Shown here: positions 1 through 7,480 of the stretch, in pieces | Layout of the letters: each line of letters opens with the position of its first letter | Position numbering within the stretch: position 1 is the stretch's first letter | Assembly (NCBI GenBank): GCA_033809415.1 | Contig: JAPXLT010000081.1 | Span: 1-16,524 of the forward strand | DNA from: JAQVUB01 sp033809415 | Lineage (GTDB): Bacteria > Verrucomicrobiota > Lentisphaeria > Oligosphaerales > Oligosphaeraceae | DNA: 16,524 nucleotides | Direction of reading: 5' to 3' | Translations under genes and position numbers: made by a program | The notes under the pieces: generated by a model | Seen by the model: the letters and a program-made list of their open reading frames with translations, nothing else | Told to the model about the DNA's origin: nothing | Databases searched by the model: none

Positions 1-140
1 GGGGGCGCTGGTTTAAAAAGTAGCGCAACCGTCCCGGTTGTGATTATTCTGACTGTCGTGGGGTACGGGGGGATGTTTTTGTCCTGTCCACACTGTCCAT
101 CACGTCTGACCCGCACACCGCACTACAGACCCGTTACCTT
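1..140. repeat. Dispersed repeat A, copy 1
   Basis: Positions 1-63 match 9862-9924 at 62 of 63 bases, the one difference being at position 9. The core contains a small hairpin, CAACCG-tcc-CGGTTG (26-40). Looser similarity continues rightward: GTCCAC/GTCCAT words at a 9-bp period (86-100), then a shared CACGTCTGACCCGCAC segment, then a CGCACTACAGA-like stretch. Copy 2 has the same modules in the same order but with extra short units. The element is cut by the window edge. I see no gene in 1-247; this copy and repeat B copy 1 account for most of it. Confidence 0.9.
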
Positions 141-175
141 GTCCTTGGCACACAAGGATTTCGCCGGAGCAAGTT

Positions 176-244
176 CATCCGTCGAAGCAACAACCCTATG
201 GAAAATTTTCGTGCTTTTTCGTGTCTTTTCGTTGTTAAAAAATA
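176..244. repeat. Dispersed repeat B, copy 1 (3' of mnmE)
   Basis: This 69-bp segment matches 7572-7640 at 64 of 69 bases. It begins CATCCGTCGAAGCAACAACC and ends with the signature TTTTCGTTGTTAAAAAATA. Read along the mnmE transcript it starts 3 bp after the mnmE stop codon and contains CACGAAAA words at about 10-bp spacing. It does not form a convincing terminator hairpin. Confidence 0.9.
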
Positions 245-247
245 ATT

Positions 248-1621
248 TTATTTTCCGATACAGAAACGTGCGAAGATTTGGTCTAGGATATCGTCGGAGA
301 GGGTTTGTCCGGTAATTTTTCCCAGTTCGCTAATTGCCTGGTGCAGTGCGGCTGCGGCCAGTTCCCAGGTTTCGCCTTCCAGCTGCTGCGTGGCTTCCCG
401 AATATATGTGGAGGCAGCCTCGAGGGAGTGGTAATGTCTTTCGCTGACTGCAAAATCATTCTCGAGTCCACTTTTCCCCTGCCAGACGAATTCCTCGATA
501 GCGTCATAGAGTTGTTCGAGGCCGGTGCCGTCCAGGGCGCACGTGTAGAGCAGGGGGGCTTCTGGCGTAAAATCTGCGGGGGGCGCTGTCGGGATTTCCG
601 GCAGGCGGTCTGCCTTGTTGGCGATATACAGGACTTTGCCGGGAGGCAGTTCCTGCTCGAGGACTTGTGGCGGCAATGGCATCGAGGCATCCATCACCCA
701 GAGAATTAAATCTGCAATCGCCAGATTCTTCCGGGTTCGCTCGATACCGATGCGCTCGATGCTGTCTCCACCATGGCGGAGGCCGGCCGTATCGATCAGA
801 TGAATAGGAATTCCACGAATACTGACTGGCACCTCGATGCTGTCACGCGTAGTGCCGGGAATATCTGAGACGATGGCGCGCTCCTGACCGAGAATGGCAT
901 TGAGCAGGCTGGATTTGCCAACGTTGGGCGCACCGGCAATTGCCAGCTTGATGCCGCCACGCAAAATTTCTCCCTGACGACGACTAGCGGCACTGCGTTC
1001 CAATTGCAGCTGAATTCCTTGCAGCTGCTCCGCCATCGCCGGAACACTCTGCCACTCGAGGTCCTCCTCCGGAAAATCAAGCCGTGACTCGATTTCCGAA
1101 AGCAGGAAGAGCAGATCATCATAAAACTTCCTAACGCTCCGCCCGAAGTTGCCATCGAGTTGCCGGTTGGCCAGTTGCAATGCTGCCTCCGAGCCTGCTC
1201 GGATCAAATCCGCGACCGCCTCGGCCTGGGTCAAATCCATACGGCCATTCAGGAAAGCACGCTTGCTGAATTCTCCGGGATCGGCCAGTCGGCAGCCTGC
1301 CGCCAACAGGGCGCGCAAAGCCAGTTGTGCGCACAAGGCACCGCCGTGGCAATGCAGTTCAACGACATCTTCGCCAGTATAGCTATGCGGAGCCGGCATG
1401 CGTACTGCCAGGCATTCCTGGTCGATGACTTCACCACTTGCCTGGCAAAGCTTTCCCAGCGTCAACACCCTGGGAGGCAACTCGGCAAGACCGCAGCGAC
1501 CGCGCCAAAGCCGGGAAGCGACCGCTACAGACTCCGCACCGGAAAGACGGAGCATGGCCACCGCCCCGCCTACCGCAGTCGCCGGTGCGCAAATAGTATC
1601 TTCTAGATAGATGGTGTCCAA
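248..1621 (-). CDS. mnmE: tRNA uridine-5-carboxymethylaminomethyl(34) synthesis GTPase MnmE (TrmE)
   Basis: MnmE works with MnmG to place the cmnm5 group on wobble U34 of tRNAs reading NNA/NNG codons, using methylene-THF, FAD and GTP. All expected parts are visible: an N-terminal folate-binding domain, a helical domain, and an inserted GTPase domain with GAPNVGKS (about 230-237), GTTRD (256-260), DTAG (277-280) and NKAD (335-338). The protein ends in the diagnostic FCIGK whose Cys is needed for modification. I chose the TTG at 1621 (457 aa), giving MDTIYLEDTI, which fits the family N-terminus and length; the longer frame to 1663 would put repeat sequence into the protein. There is no good Shine-Dalgarno before this TTG, so the exact start is uncertain. 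The gene is last in the leftward series and lies 258 bp after asnA. Confidence 0.96.
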   Translation of the reverse strand: MDTIYLEDTICAPATAVGGAVAMLRLSGAESVAVASRLWRGRCGLAELPPRVLTLGKLCQASGEVIDQECLAVRMPAPHSYTGEDVVELHCHGGALCAQLALRALLAAGCRLADPGEFSKRAFLNGRMDLTQAEAVADLIRAGSEAALQLANRQLDGNFGRSVRKFYDDLLFLLSEIESRLDFPEEDLEWQSVPAMAEQLQGIQLQLERSAASRRQGEILRGGIKLAIAGAPNVGKSSLLNAILGQERAIVSDIPGTTRDSIEVPVSIRGIPIHLIDTAGLRHGGDSIERIGIERTRKNLAIADLILWVMDASMPLPPQVLEQELPPGKVLYIANKADRLPEIPTAPPADFTPEAPLLYTCALDGTGLEQLYDAIEEFVWQGKSGLENDFAVSERHYHSLEAASTYIREATQQLEGETWELAAAALHQAISELGKITGQTLSDDILDQIFARFCIGK

Positions 1622-1622
1622 A

Positions 1623-1655
1623 AAAGTTTTAACCACGAAATACACGAAAAGGCTT
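1623..1655. repeat. Repeat B-like element, inverted copy at the 5' end of mnmE
   Basis: The reverse complement reads TAAGCCTTTTCGTGTATTTC followed by GTGGTTAAAAC, closely resembling 12293-12324 (AAGCCTTTTCGTGTCTTTTC, GTTGTTAAAAA). Unlike the other B copies it is inverted, and it abuts the start of mnmE rather than a stop. It is open in the mnmE frame, which creates a spurious N-terminal extension. Confidence 0.75.
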
Positions 1656-1677
1656 AACGGCAAAATGAGCGTTTTTA

Positions 1678-1868
1678 ATGGACAGGGACAGGAATGGACA
1701 TCATGGACAAGAATGGACGCGATAGACTAGACGTTTGATGGACGAATGGACAGGCACAAAAAATGTCACCTGCTGTACGTGTCCATTCCTGTCCATTGTC
1801 CATTGTCCATTCAGCAGTCCATTTTTGTCCATCCCGTCCATCGTGTCCATTCCTGTCCCTGTCCCTTG
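1678..1868. repeat. Repeat C, copy 1: ATGGAC/GTCCAT array with 29-bp inverted repeat
   Basis: The asnA-mnmE gap is filled with degenerate ATGGAC words on the left and GTCCAT words on the right. Arms 1680-1708 and 1836-1864 are inverted repeats matching at 27 of 29 positions. The reverse complement of 1785-1866 aligns with 12016-12095, including the non-periodic word ATGGACTGCTGAATGGAC. The two blocks are therefore copies of one element, not independent low-complexity drift. No gene is supported here. Confidence 0.88.
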
Positions 1869-1879
1869 TCCATACCCCT

Positions 1880-2923
1880 CTACAGCAGTGGGATATGATT
1901 TTCGTGGCAGCGGCGAGCCATATCCGGCGGCCAGAGGCTGGCCTGAATTTCACCGATATGCGCTTTCTGCAAATACAGCATGCAGAGGCGCGACTGCCCG
2001 ATGCCGCCGCCGATGCTCAATGGCATTTCGTCGGCCAGCAGTAACTTGTGCCAGGAAAGTTCGAGGCGCCTGTTTTCGCCGCGCAATTCCAGCTGCCGCA
2101 ACAAAGCCGCCTTATCAACACGGATGCCCATCGAGGAAAGCTCGTAGGCTCGATCCAGCACCGGATTGTAGACGACGATATCGCCATTCAGTCCCTGATA
2201 ACCTGGGACAGTCGGTGTTGACCAGTCATCATAATCCGGAGCACGTCCGTCATGCGGTTGACCGCTGCCCGGCAGGTTCCCACCAATGCCAATGATGAAC
2301 ACCGCGCCAAATTTCCGGGCAACTAGATTCTCACGCTCGCGAGGAGAAACCTCCGGATATTCCTTCTCCATGTCTTCCGCATGCAGAAATTCAATGTTTT
2401 CCGGCAAGAAAGGTTTCAAAACCGGATAATCCTGGCAAACATAGCGCTCGGTTCGACGGATTGCATAATAAATCCGCCGTACAGTCTCCTTGAGATACTC
2501 GAGATTGCGGTCGGCATCCCGAATGACTTTTTCCCAATCCCATTGATCGACATAGATCGAATGGATATTATCCAGGGATTCCTCGTCGGGACGTATGGCA
2601 TTCATATCGGTGTAAATTCCTTCACCGGGTGCAGCCTTCAGGTTTCCGAGCTTCATGCGTTTCCATTTGGCCAGCGAATGGACAATTTCAGCCCTGGCTT
2701 GGCCGAGATCGCCGATGGGAAAGGACACTGGACGTTCGATGCCGTTCAAGTCATCATTGATACCCGTTCCCGCAAGGACAAAAAGCGGGGCAGTGACCCG
2801 TTTGAGATTCAACTCGAAGGCCAGGTTGCTCTGAAAATGCTGCTTAATTTTGCCAATAGCCTCTTCCGTCTGCAATTCACCCAGCAGAGGACGGTAGTTC
2901 TTAGGAATATAAAGTGAAGACAT
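1880..2923 (-). CDS. asnA: Aspartate--ammonia ligase (asparagine synthetase A)
   Basis: AsnA makes asparagine from aspartate, ammonia and ATP through a class II aaRS-like fold in the cytoplasm. Visible family signatures include GKIKQHF (24-30), the PHDGRAPDYDDW block (about 223-234), LNGDIVVYNPVLDRAYELSS (245-264) and SIGGGIGQSRL followed by QKAHIGEIQASLWP near the C-terminus (303-332). Length is 347 aa against about 330 for the E. coli enzyme. I start at the ATG at 2923 because it gives MSSLYIPKNY and is preceded by AAGGAAA about 7 bp upstream; the open frame to 3250 is repeat and neighbour sequence. It lies 101 bp after the SH3 protein gene, with a repeat between them. No glutamine amidotransferase domain is present, so free ammonia is the expected donor. 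Confidence 0.95.
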   Translation of the reverse strand: MSSLYIPKNYRPLLGELQTEEAIGKIKQHFQSNLAFELNLKRVTAPLFVLAGTGINDDLNGIERPVSFPIGDLGQARAEIVHSLAKWKRMKLGNLKAAPGEGIYTDMNAIRPDEESLDNIHSIYVDQWDWEKVIRDADRNLEYLKETVRRIYYAIRRTERYVCQDYPVLKPFLPENIEFLHAEDMEKEYPEVSPRERENLVARKFGAVFIIGIGGNLPGSGQPHDGRAPDYDDWSTPTVPGYQGLNGDIVVYNPVLDRAYELSSMGIRVDKAALLRQLELRGENRRLELSWHKLLLADEMPLSIGGGIGQSRLCMLYLQKAHIGEIQASLWPPDMARRCHENHIPLL

Positions 2924-2937
2924 GAAATTTCCTTGTA

Positions 2938-3000
2938 GAGGGTGCAGGGGGCAGGGGGGAGGAACGCCGGCCTTCGTCCACTCTGTCCACAATGTCCACC
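2938..3000. repeat. Short repeats between SH3 gene and asnA
   Basis: Positions 2938-2962 are a G-rich GGGTGCAGGGGGCAGGGG-type tract, which on the minus strand reads as CCCTGCACCCT words like those at 10000-10020. Three GTCCAC words follow at an exact 9-bp period (2976, 2985, 2994), as in repeat A copy 2 (9939, 9948, 9957). The tract lies in the asnA leader, before its Shine-Dalgarno. Confidence 0.75.
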
Positions 3001-3024
3001 TGTAGTAAAGAATTTCTCGCCGGT

Positions 3025-4902
3025 TTATTTTTTGATGATGCTGTTGACGAGGATGACCGGGCGGCTCCAGCCTGGAATTTGCACTTCCTTGCCGCTGATC
3101 TCGACATCGTGGTTTTCCCACTGGCGCAGGTCCAGCAGAGTGCTTTTCACATAACACAACGGATGCAGCGTATAATTTCTCCGCTCGCAAAGCACATGGC
3201 TGGCATTTTGCGAAGCCTGATTGCGAAGCGAAAGCAGAACACCAGTCCAACGCACCGGTTCCGGCTCCGCCTTTTCCGTTTTCACGGTTTCCGCCACCTG
3301 AACTTCGCCAGGAGGAGGCGTTGTTTCTTCTTTGACCGCCGTTTGTTCCGCCGGGGGGGGGGTCTCCGCAGCTTGCTCGATGGGCTGCACCTGAACGGTC
3401 ACGGACGCAGTGGCAGTGGCAGTTTGCTCTTGCTGAGGTGGTACCGGAACCGTAAGCAGAAGACGTTTCTGTCCCGACTCGGCAGGGGCGGATTTTTCCG
3501 CATTTGCAGCGGCGGCAGCTTCCGCGGCTGCCGCTTCCCGAGCCTCCACCTGCTTCTGTAGCTCACTGACTGCATGAGCCTGCTTTTCCGCTTCCTCTTT
3601 GAGGGCAGCCAGGCGCTTGGCGTCCTCTTCCGCCTGCCGGGTGATCTCCTCGCGCTCCTTTTTACTTTGCTCGATGCGGAGAGCCATCTCACGCTTCTCG
3701 ATGGTCAGCTTTTCCGCCTCGAGCTTGGCGGCCTCGAGCTTGGCCGCTTCAGCACGGGTTGCCAATTCCATGCGCTCGCGTTCGAGGCGAAGCTGATTAA
3801 CCTGCGCTTCCGCATCCGTCAAACCCTTTTGCAGAGCAGCGATCGCTTCCTGGGTGGCGGCTTGCTTTGCTTCGGTCTCCTTCTTCTTCTCTTCGGCCTC
3901 GAACGCCTTCTTCAGAGCCTCCTCGGCTTTCAAGACCGCCTCGGCACGTTCTTTTTCCAACTGTTCGGCTTCGGCGCGGGCTTGATCCGCCTGCTGTTGA
4001 GCCTCCTGCCGCGCCCGCTCGATGGCTTCTGCTGTTTTTTTCGCTTCCTGCTCCCATTTTTCTTTTTCAGTCATGACCGTTTGCGCTTTTTGCTCGGCGG
4101 CCTGCTTCTGGGCTTCCAGCTGTTTCTGTTCTGTAGCCGCCAGCAAAAGAGCCTTTTCGCGCTCGAGGCGCGCCAGCGCCGCCTTCGCTTCAGCGGCTTC
4201 CTTCAAAGCCTGCAAGCGTTCCGCTTCGCGCTGCAAATTCGTTACCACTGTCGAGTCCTCCTGGGTCGCCTTCTGCAGCTTTTCCGCTTCGAGGCGCAAT
4301 TTTTCCAGGCGTTCCTGCTCGGCCTTGAGTTTTTCCTGCTGCCGAGCGTGTTCCTCTTTCAGCAAAGCGCGCTGCTTCTCGAGGGCAGCCAATTCCGGAG
4401 CAGAGACAGCGACCTCCGGAGCCTGCGGTTTCGGTGCCGGCTGTTCACCCTCGAGTACGATATATGCGCTGCTGACCCAGGCGCTGGCCATAGACGGCGG
4501 ATGCACCTGTACCCAGCCATTGGAAGGAAGACCAACCGTTTTTAGCGTCGTACCCGGTGGAATCCGGAAAAAAGGAGTGAAGAAATCACCGGCGCCTGCG
4601 GAGATGAAACAGGTGTCTGATATCACCTTGTTTTCAGCGTCCAGGTGTTCTGCACGAACCCAGCCCCGCACCGAATCCGGCAGCAGAATCTCATACCAGT
4701 CCTCTTTCTGCCCGACGATCTGAACGACATCTCCCCGTTTCAACTGGCCAAGACGCTCATAATACGAGGCAGGCTTGGCCCGGATGATCAGGGCATCACT
4801 AGATACCGTCCCGCGTTTTAAAACAGGATCCTGCCCCAAGACAACCAAAGCGGTCTGCAACAGCAGAATCGACAGCAACCAGTGCAGGCTGAATTTTTGC
4901 AT
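3025..4902 (-). CDS. Secreted SH3-domain coiled-coil protein
   Basis: This 625-aa protein is probably exported. It has an N-terminal signal peptide (1 to about 23, hydrophobic WLLSILLLQTALVVLG). Two bacterial SH3-like modules follow: about 30-88, with the RAKPASYYERLGQLKRGDVV pattern and GWVRAEHL end, and about 95-150, ending AWVSSAYIV. Next comes a very long charged coiled coil rich in E, K, A and Q (about 170-460), then a Pro/Thr/Ala/Glu-rich linker. A conserved-looking 77-residue C-terminal module (549-625) contains LCERRNYTLHPLCYVKS and DVEISGKEVQIPGW. SH3b modules usually bind peptidoglycan peptides, so a cell-envelope scaffold role is likely but inferred. The ATG at 4902 follows a modest GGGA and gives the signal peptide; the longer frame to 5037 would overlap the upstream gene. 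A 10-nt C tract lies at codons about 512-515. It follows the PurF-like gene by 49 bp. Confidence 0.78.
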   Translation of the reverse strand: MQKFSLHWLLSILLLQTALVVLGQDPVLKRGTVSSDALIIRAKPASYYERLGQLKRGDVVQIVGQKEDWYEILLPDSVRGWVRAEHLDAENKVISDTCFISAGAGDFFTPFFRIPPGTTLKTVGLPSNGWVQVHPPSMASAWVSSAYIVLEGEQPAPKPQAPEVAVSAPELAALEKQRALLKEEHARQQEKLKAEQERLEKLRLEAEKLQKATQEDSTVVTNLQREAERLQALKEAAEAKAALARLEREKALLLAATEQKQLEAQKQAAEQKAQTVMTEKEKWEQEAKKTAEAIERARQEAQQQADQARAEAEQLEKERAEAVLKAEEALKKAFEAEEKKKETEAKQAATQEAIAALQKGLTDAEAQVNQLRLERERMELATRAEAAKLEAAKLEAEKLTIEKREMALRIEQSKKEREEITRQAEEDAKRLAALKEEAEKQAHAVSELQKQVEAREAAAAEAAAAANAEKSAPAESGQKRLLLTVPVPPQQEQTATATASVTVQVQPIEQAAETPPPAEQTAVKEETTPPPGEVQVAETVKTEKAEPEPVRWTGVLLSLRNQASQNASHVLCERRNYTLHPLCYVKSTLLDLRQWENHDVEISGKEVQIPGWSRPVILVNSIIKK

Positions 4903-4951
4903 GACTTTCCCTTTTTGTTTACGCCTCTTCCGTAAGACGCCGACAGCGTCC

Positions 4952-6391
4952 TCAAAGAAGATTTTCTTCCGTCCCAGGACAATGATCCTCTTTTCCATCC
5001 CAGCAGTATGTGCAAAGCGATTCCTTGGGCAGGCCAATCGCTTTAACCATATCCTCGAGGGTCTGGTATTTCAATGAATCAAAACCCATATCCTTGCGGA
5101 TTTGTTCCACCATGGCAGCATATTGCGGAGTAGATGAATCCGTATATGCTTCCAGATGTTTGTTCTCGTCGCCTTCGAGAGTCTGCACGGCGCGCCGGGC
5201 GATCAGCTCGAGGTTCGAGCGGCTCAGTGAAAAATGCAGGTATTTGCAGCTGAAGAGAATCGGTGGGCAGGCGGAGCGCACGTGCACTTCCTTCACCCCG
5301 AACTCCGGCAGGCGGGCAAACGTGTCCTTCAGCTGCGTGCCCCGAACAATGGAATCCTCACAGAAAAGCAGCCGTTGCCCCTTGATGAAATCGGAAATGG
5401 GCAGCAGCTTCATTTTGGCGACATGGTGGCGTTCCTTGTTGACGGAGATGAAACTGCGCGACCAGGTGGGCGTGTATTTGACGTAGGAACGCCGATAGGG
5501 AATGTCCGCCTTGACCGCATAGCCCAAAGCATGCGCCGTCCCGGAATCCGGCACACCGGCCACCGCATCGACTTGTATCCCCTTGTCACGCACCGCCAAA
5601 GCCTCACCACAGCGGTACCGCACTGCTTCCGCATTGATATTTTCATACGATGAAGCTGGAAAGCCGTAGTATATCCACAGAAACGCGCAAATGCGCATCC
5701 GGGAAGCGGGCGGTACGACTTGTTTCAAGCCGCTGTTAGTCATCAGGATGGCTTCTCCGGGGCCGAGCCATCGGCAAATCTTGTATCCCAGATTATGCAG
5801 GGCGCAGGACTCGAAGGCGGCGGCATAGGCGCCTTTTTTTTCGCCGATGACAATCGGCGTACGTCCCATGCGGTCGCGGGCGGCATAGATGCCATCATCC
5901 GTCAGCAGCAACATTGAACAGGATCCCTCGACGCGTTGCTGGGCATTCCGGATACCTTCAGCATAACTTTCCTTTTGGCAAATCAGGGAGGCAACGATTT
6001 CGGTGGGGCTGACATCATCGCTGGCCATTTCGGAAAAGTGTGCCTTGTCGAGGGCAAAAGCTTCTTCCTTGAGCTGGGTCAGATTGTTGACCTTGCCAAC
6101 GGTGGTAATGCCGAATTTGCCGATTCTCCCGGCGATAATCAGGGGCTGATCATCATAGTCACTGATGCAGCCAATGCCGGCCTTGCCATGAAAGCGGTCG
6201 AGTTCGTGCTCGAACTTTGCGCGGAACTGGTCATGACGGATATCATGGATGATTCGGGTGAAACCAGTTTCACCCTGCACCATCATCCCGCCACGCTGAT
6301 TGCCAAGGTGCGAATGATAATCAATCCCGTAAAATAAATCATTAACACAACCGGAATCGGAATCGGATACTACTCCAAAAAAACCACCCAT
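4952..6391 (-). CDS. PurF-like amidophosphoribosyltransferase paralog lacking the nucleophilic Cys
   Basis: The 479-aa protein has the PurF layout: an N-terminal Ntn-type glutaminase domain (about 1-225) and a phosphoribosyltransferase domain (about 235-460) with the PRPP loop CEDSIVRGTQL (344-354). Authentic PurF starts, after Met removal, with the catalytic Cys. Here the N-terminus is MGGFFGVVSD with no Cys until position 15, so glutamine hydrolysis should be lost. Cys235, Cys382, Cys460 and Cys463 occupy the places of the four [4Fe-4S] ligands of the Bacillus-type enzyme, the last pair as LCTYC. From memory, Bacteroidetes carry a similar MGG-type paralog. Possible roles are ammonia-dependent phosphoribosylamine synthesis or an unknown PRPP reaction. 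The start at 6391 is preceded by AAAGGCGG. It opens a likely unit with the SH3 gene and perhaps asnA. Confidence 0.85.
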   Translation of the reverse strand: MGGFFGVVSDSDSGCVNDLFYGIDYHSHLGNQRGGMMVQGETGFTRIIHDIRHDQFRAKFEHELDRFHGKAGIGCISDYDDQPLIIAGRIGKFGITTVGKVNNLTQLKEEAFALDKAHFSEMASDDVSPTEIVASLICQKESYAEGIRNAQQRVEGSCSMLLLTDDGIYAARDRMGRTPIVIGEKKGAYAAAFESCALHNLGYKICRWLGPGEAILMTNSGLKQVVPPASRMRICAFLWIYYGFPASSYENINAEAVRYRCGEALAVRDKGIQVDAVAGVPDSGTAHALGYAVKADIPYRRSYVKYTPTWSRSFISVNKERHHVAKMKLLPISDFIKGQRLLFCEDSIVRGTQLKDTFARLPEFGVKEVHVRSACPPILFSCKYLHFSLSRSNLELIARRAVQTLEGDENKHLEAYTDSSTPQYAAMVEQIRKDMGFDSLKYQTLEDMVKAIGLPKESLCTYCWDGKEDHCPGTEENLL

Positions 6392-6531
6392 AAAATACCG
6401 CCTTTGAAAGGTTGGAAAAATTAGAAATAAAGTCCAATGTCAATACGGAAATATAACCGGGCGGAAGGCTCTTGGCAAACCGTTAAGCAGCGATTTACCA
6501 CCGGATCCTATCAATTGCCGCTTCCCATGAA

Positions 6532-6570
6532 TTTTTTTCGGGTCTTTTCGTGCTTTTCGTTGTTCAAAAA
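6532..6570. repeat. Repeat B-like short element beyond the rpsD terminator
   Basis: The sequence TTTTTTTCGGGTCTTTTCGT followed by GCTTTTCGTTGTTCAAAAA carries the B signature TCTTTTCG...CGTTGTTnAAAAA. It begins immediately beyond the terminator stem on the rpsD transcript. The remaining gap (6392-6531) shows no gene. A TTGACA on the minus strand at 6439-6444 is a possible -35 for the PurF-like gene, but I see no good -10. Confidence 0.65.
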
Positions 6571-6571
6571 G

Positions 6572-6607
6572 AAAAAACCGTCCGGAATCGAGTCCGGACG
6601 GTTTTTT
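6572..6607 (-). terminator. Intrinsic terminator of rpsD
   Basis: A perfect 15-bp inverted repeat has arms 6572-6586 and 6593-6607 and a 6-nt loop. The GC-rich core is CCGTCCGGA/TCCGGACGG, flanked by A6 and T6. On the minus strand it begins 16 bp after the rpsD stop. The symmetry would let it act in both directions. Confidence 0.93.
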
Positions 6608-6623
6608 GCGGAACGAGGAAGAC

Positions 6624-7295
6624 TTACCGGGCGTAGAACTCGATAACCTTCATGATATTGACATCGACTTTGATTTCCTCGGGAAGCGGTTCACGTGCAA
6701 CGGTGACTTTGCATGCTTCCTGATCTTTTTGCAGATAATCCGGAACGATGACGTCGTTACCCTTGGCAATCTCGCAGATGACCGGAGAGCGTTGGGCATT
6801 GATTGAAATCACTTGACCGGGTTTCAGACGATAGCTGGCACGGTCAACAATCTTTCCATCAACAAGGACATGGCGATGCGAAACAAGCTGCCTGGCAGCC
6901 CAAATGGTCTTTGCCAAACCACTGCGGTATACGGTGCTGGCAAGGCGCATTTCCAGGTTCCGGATCAGTTTGTCGCCAGTGGTGCCTTCGCCAGATTTGG
7001 CTTTCTGATAGATGAAACGGAGCTGATGCTCAGTCAGATCATAAAAAGCTTTCAGTTTCTGCTTCTCGAGCAGCAACTCACCATAGGTTGACAGTTTCGA
7101 ACGACGCTTGGTCGGACCGTGCTGGCCGGCGGGATACGCACGCGGGGTCGAAGTATCTTCTCTTCCATCCGCCTTTTTGACCGTGCGGCTGTTGGTCGGG
7201 CAGTTCGGCATACCCCAAATGCATTGCCCAATACGGCGGCACAACGTGTGTTTCGCACCTTTGCCAGTGCGCTTCTTTTCAGCAGCTTCTGCCAT
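6624..7295 (-). CDS. rpsD: 30S ribosomal protein S4
   Basis: S4 binds the 5' domain of 16S rRNA, starts small-subunit assembly and lines the mRNA entry channel. The 223-aa sequence shows the S4 N-terminal block with CRRIGQCIWGMPNCP (19-33), then YPAGQHG, KRRSKLSTYGELLLEKQKLK and the S4 RNA-binding domain around MRLASTVYRSGLA and RHVLVDGKIVDRASYRLKPG. Three N-terminal cysteines (19, 25, 32) recall the zinc-type S4, but the usual four-Cys set is not clearly complete. The ATG at 7295 was chosen because it gives MAEAAEKKRTGKG and follows a GAAGGGGA purine run; the frame upstream to 7352 is unlike S4. The gene stands alone, not beside rpsK/rpsM/rpoA, with its own leader and terminator. Confidence 0.96.
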   Translation of the reverse strand: MAEAAEKKRTGKGAKHTLCRRIGQCIWGMPNCPTNSRTVKKADGREDTSTPRAYPAGQHGPTKRRSKLSTYGELLLEKQKLKAFYDLTEHQLRFIYQKAKSGEGTTGDKLIRNLEMRLASTVYRSGLAKTIWAARQLVSHRHVLVDGKIVDRASYRLKPGQVISINAQRSPVICEIAKGNDVIVPDYLQKDQEACKVTVAREPLPEEIKVDVNIMKVIEFYAR

Positions 7296-7384
7296 CTCTT
7301 CGTCCCCTTCTTTTGAGGTTCCCACCCGCGCACTCGTTCGCCGCCAATCCAACCCATCTCCGCATCACCTTAAAAATGCCAGAG

Positions 7385-7458
7385 TCCGTGGTGCTCCACG
7401 GAGGCAGCTATCGCGGGCTGTAAGCTGCTTAATATAATCTCCCTGATGTAAATTTCCA
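7385..7458 (-). promoter_or_regulatory. Probable rpsD promoter and structured leader
   Basis: On the minus strand a TATATT (7436-7431) lies 16 bp downstream of TGGAAA (7458-7453), a plausible sigma70 pair. Just downstream are two hairpins: GCAGCT/AGCTGC (7404-7409 with 7423-7428, 13-nt loop), then a tight TCCGTGG-TGCT-CCACGGA (7385-7402). The leader would run about 130 nt to the start codon. S4 represses its own operons through leader RNA structures in several bacteria, so autoregulation here is a reasonable inference but not shown. Confidence 0.4.
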
Positions 7459-7480
7459 GCCGGAATCTTTTTCGTACTAC

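Noticed and set aside
1678..1868. CRISPR-like array in the GTCCAT repeats.
   Set aside because: Units are 6 bp and degenerate with irregular spacing, there are no spacers of uniform length, and no cas genes are nearby.
2924..3250. Upstream extension of the asnA frame by 109 codons.
   Set aside because: It overlaps the SH3 gene 3' end and translates G-rich and GTCCAC repeats; the ATG at 2923 has the Shine-Dalgarno and the family N-terminus.
3574..4723. Long plus-strand open frames opposite the SH3 protein gene.
   Set aside because: They are antisense to a biased coiled-coil coding region and give Leu/Phe/Ser-rich sequence with no recognisable domain.
4903..5037. Longer start for the SH3 protein at 5037.
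   Set aside because: It would overlap the 3' end of the PurF-like gene by 86 bp and bury the signal peptide behind 45 residues.
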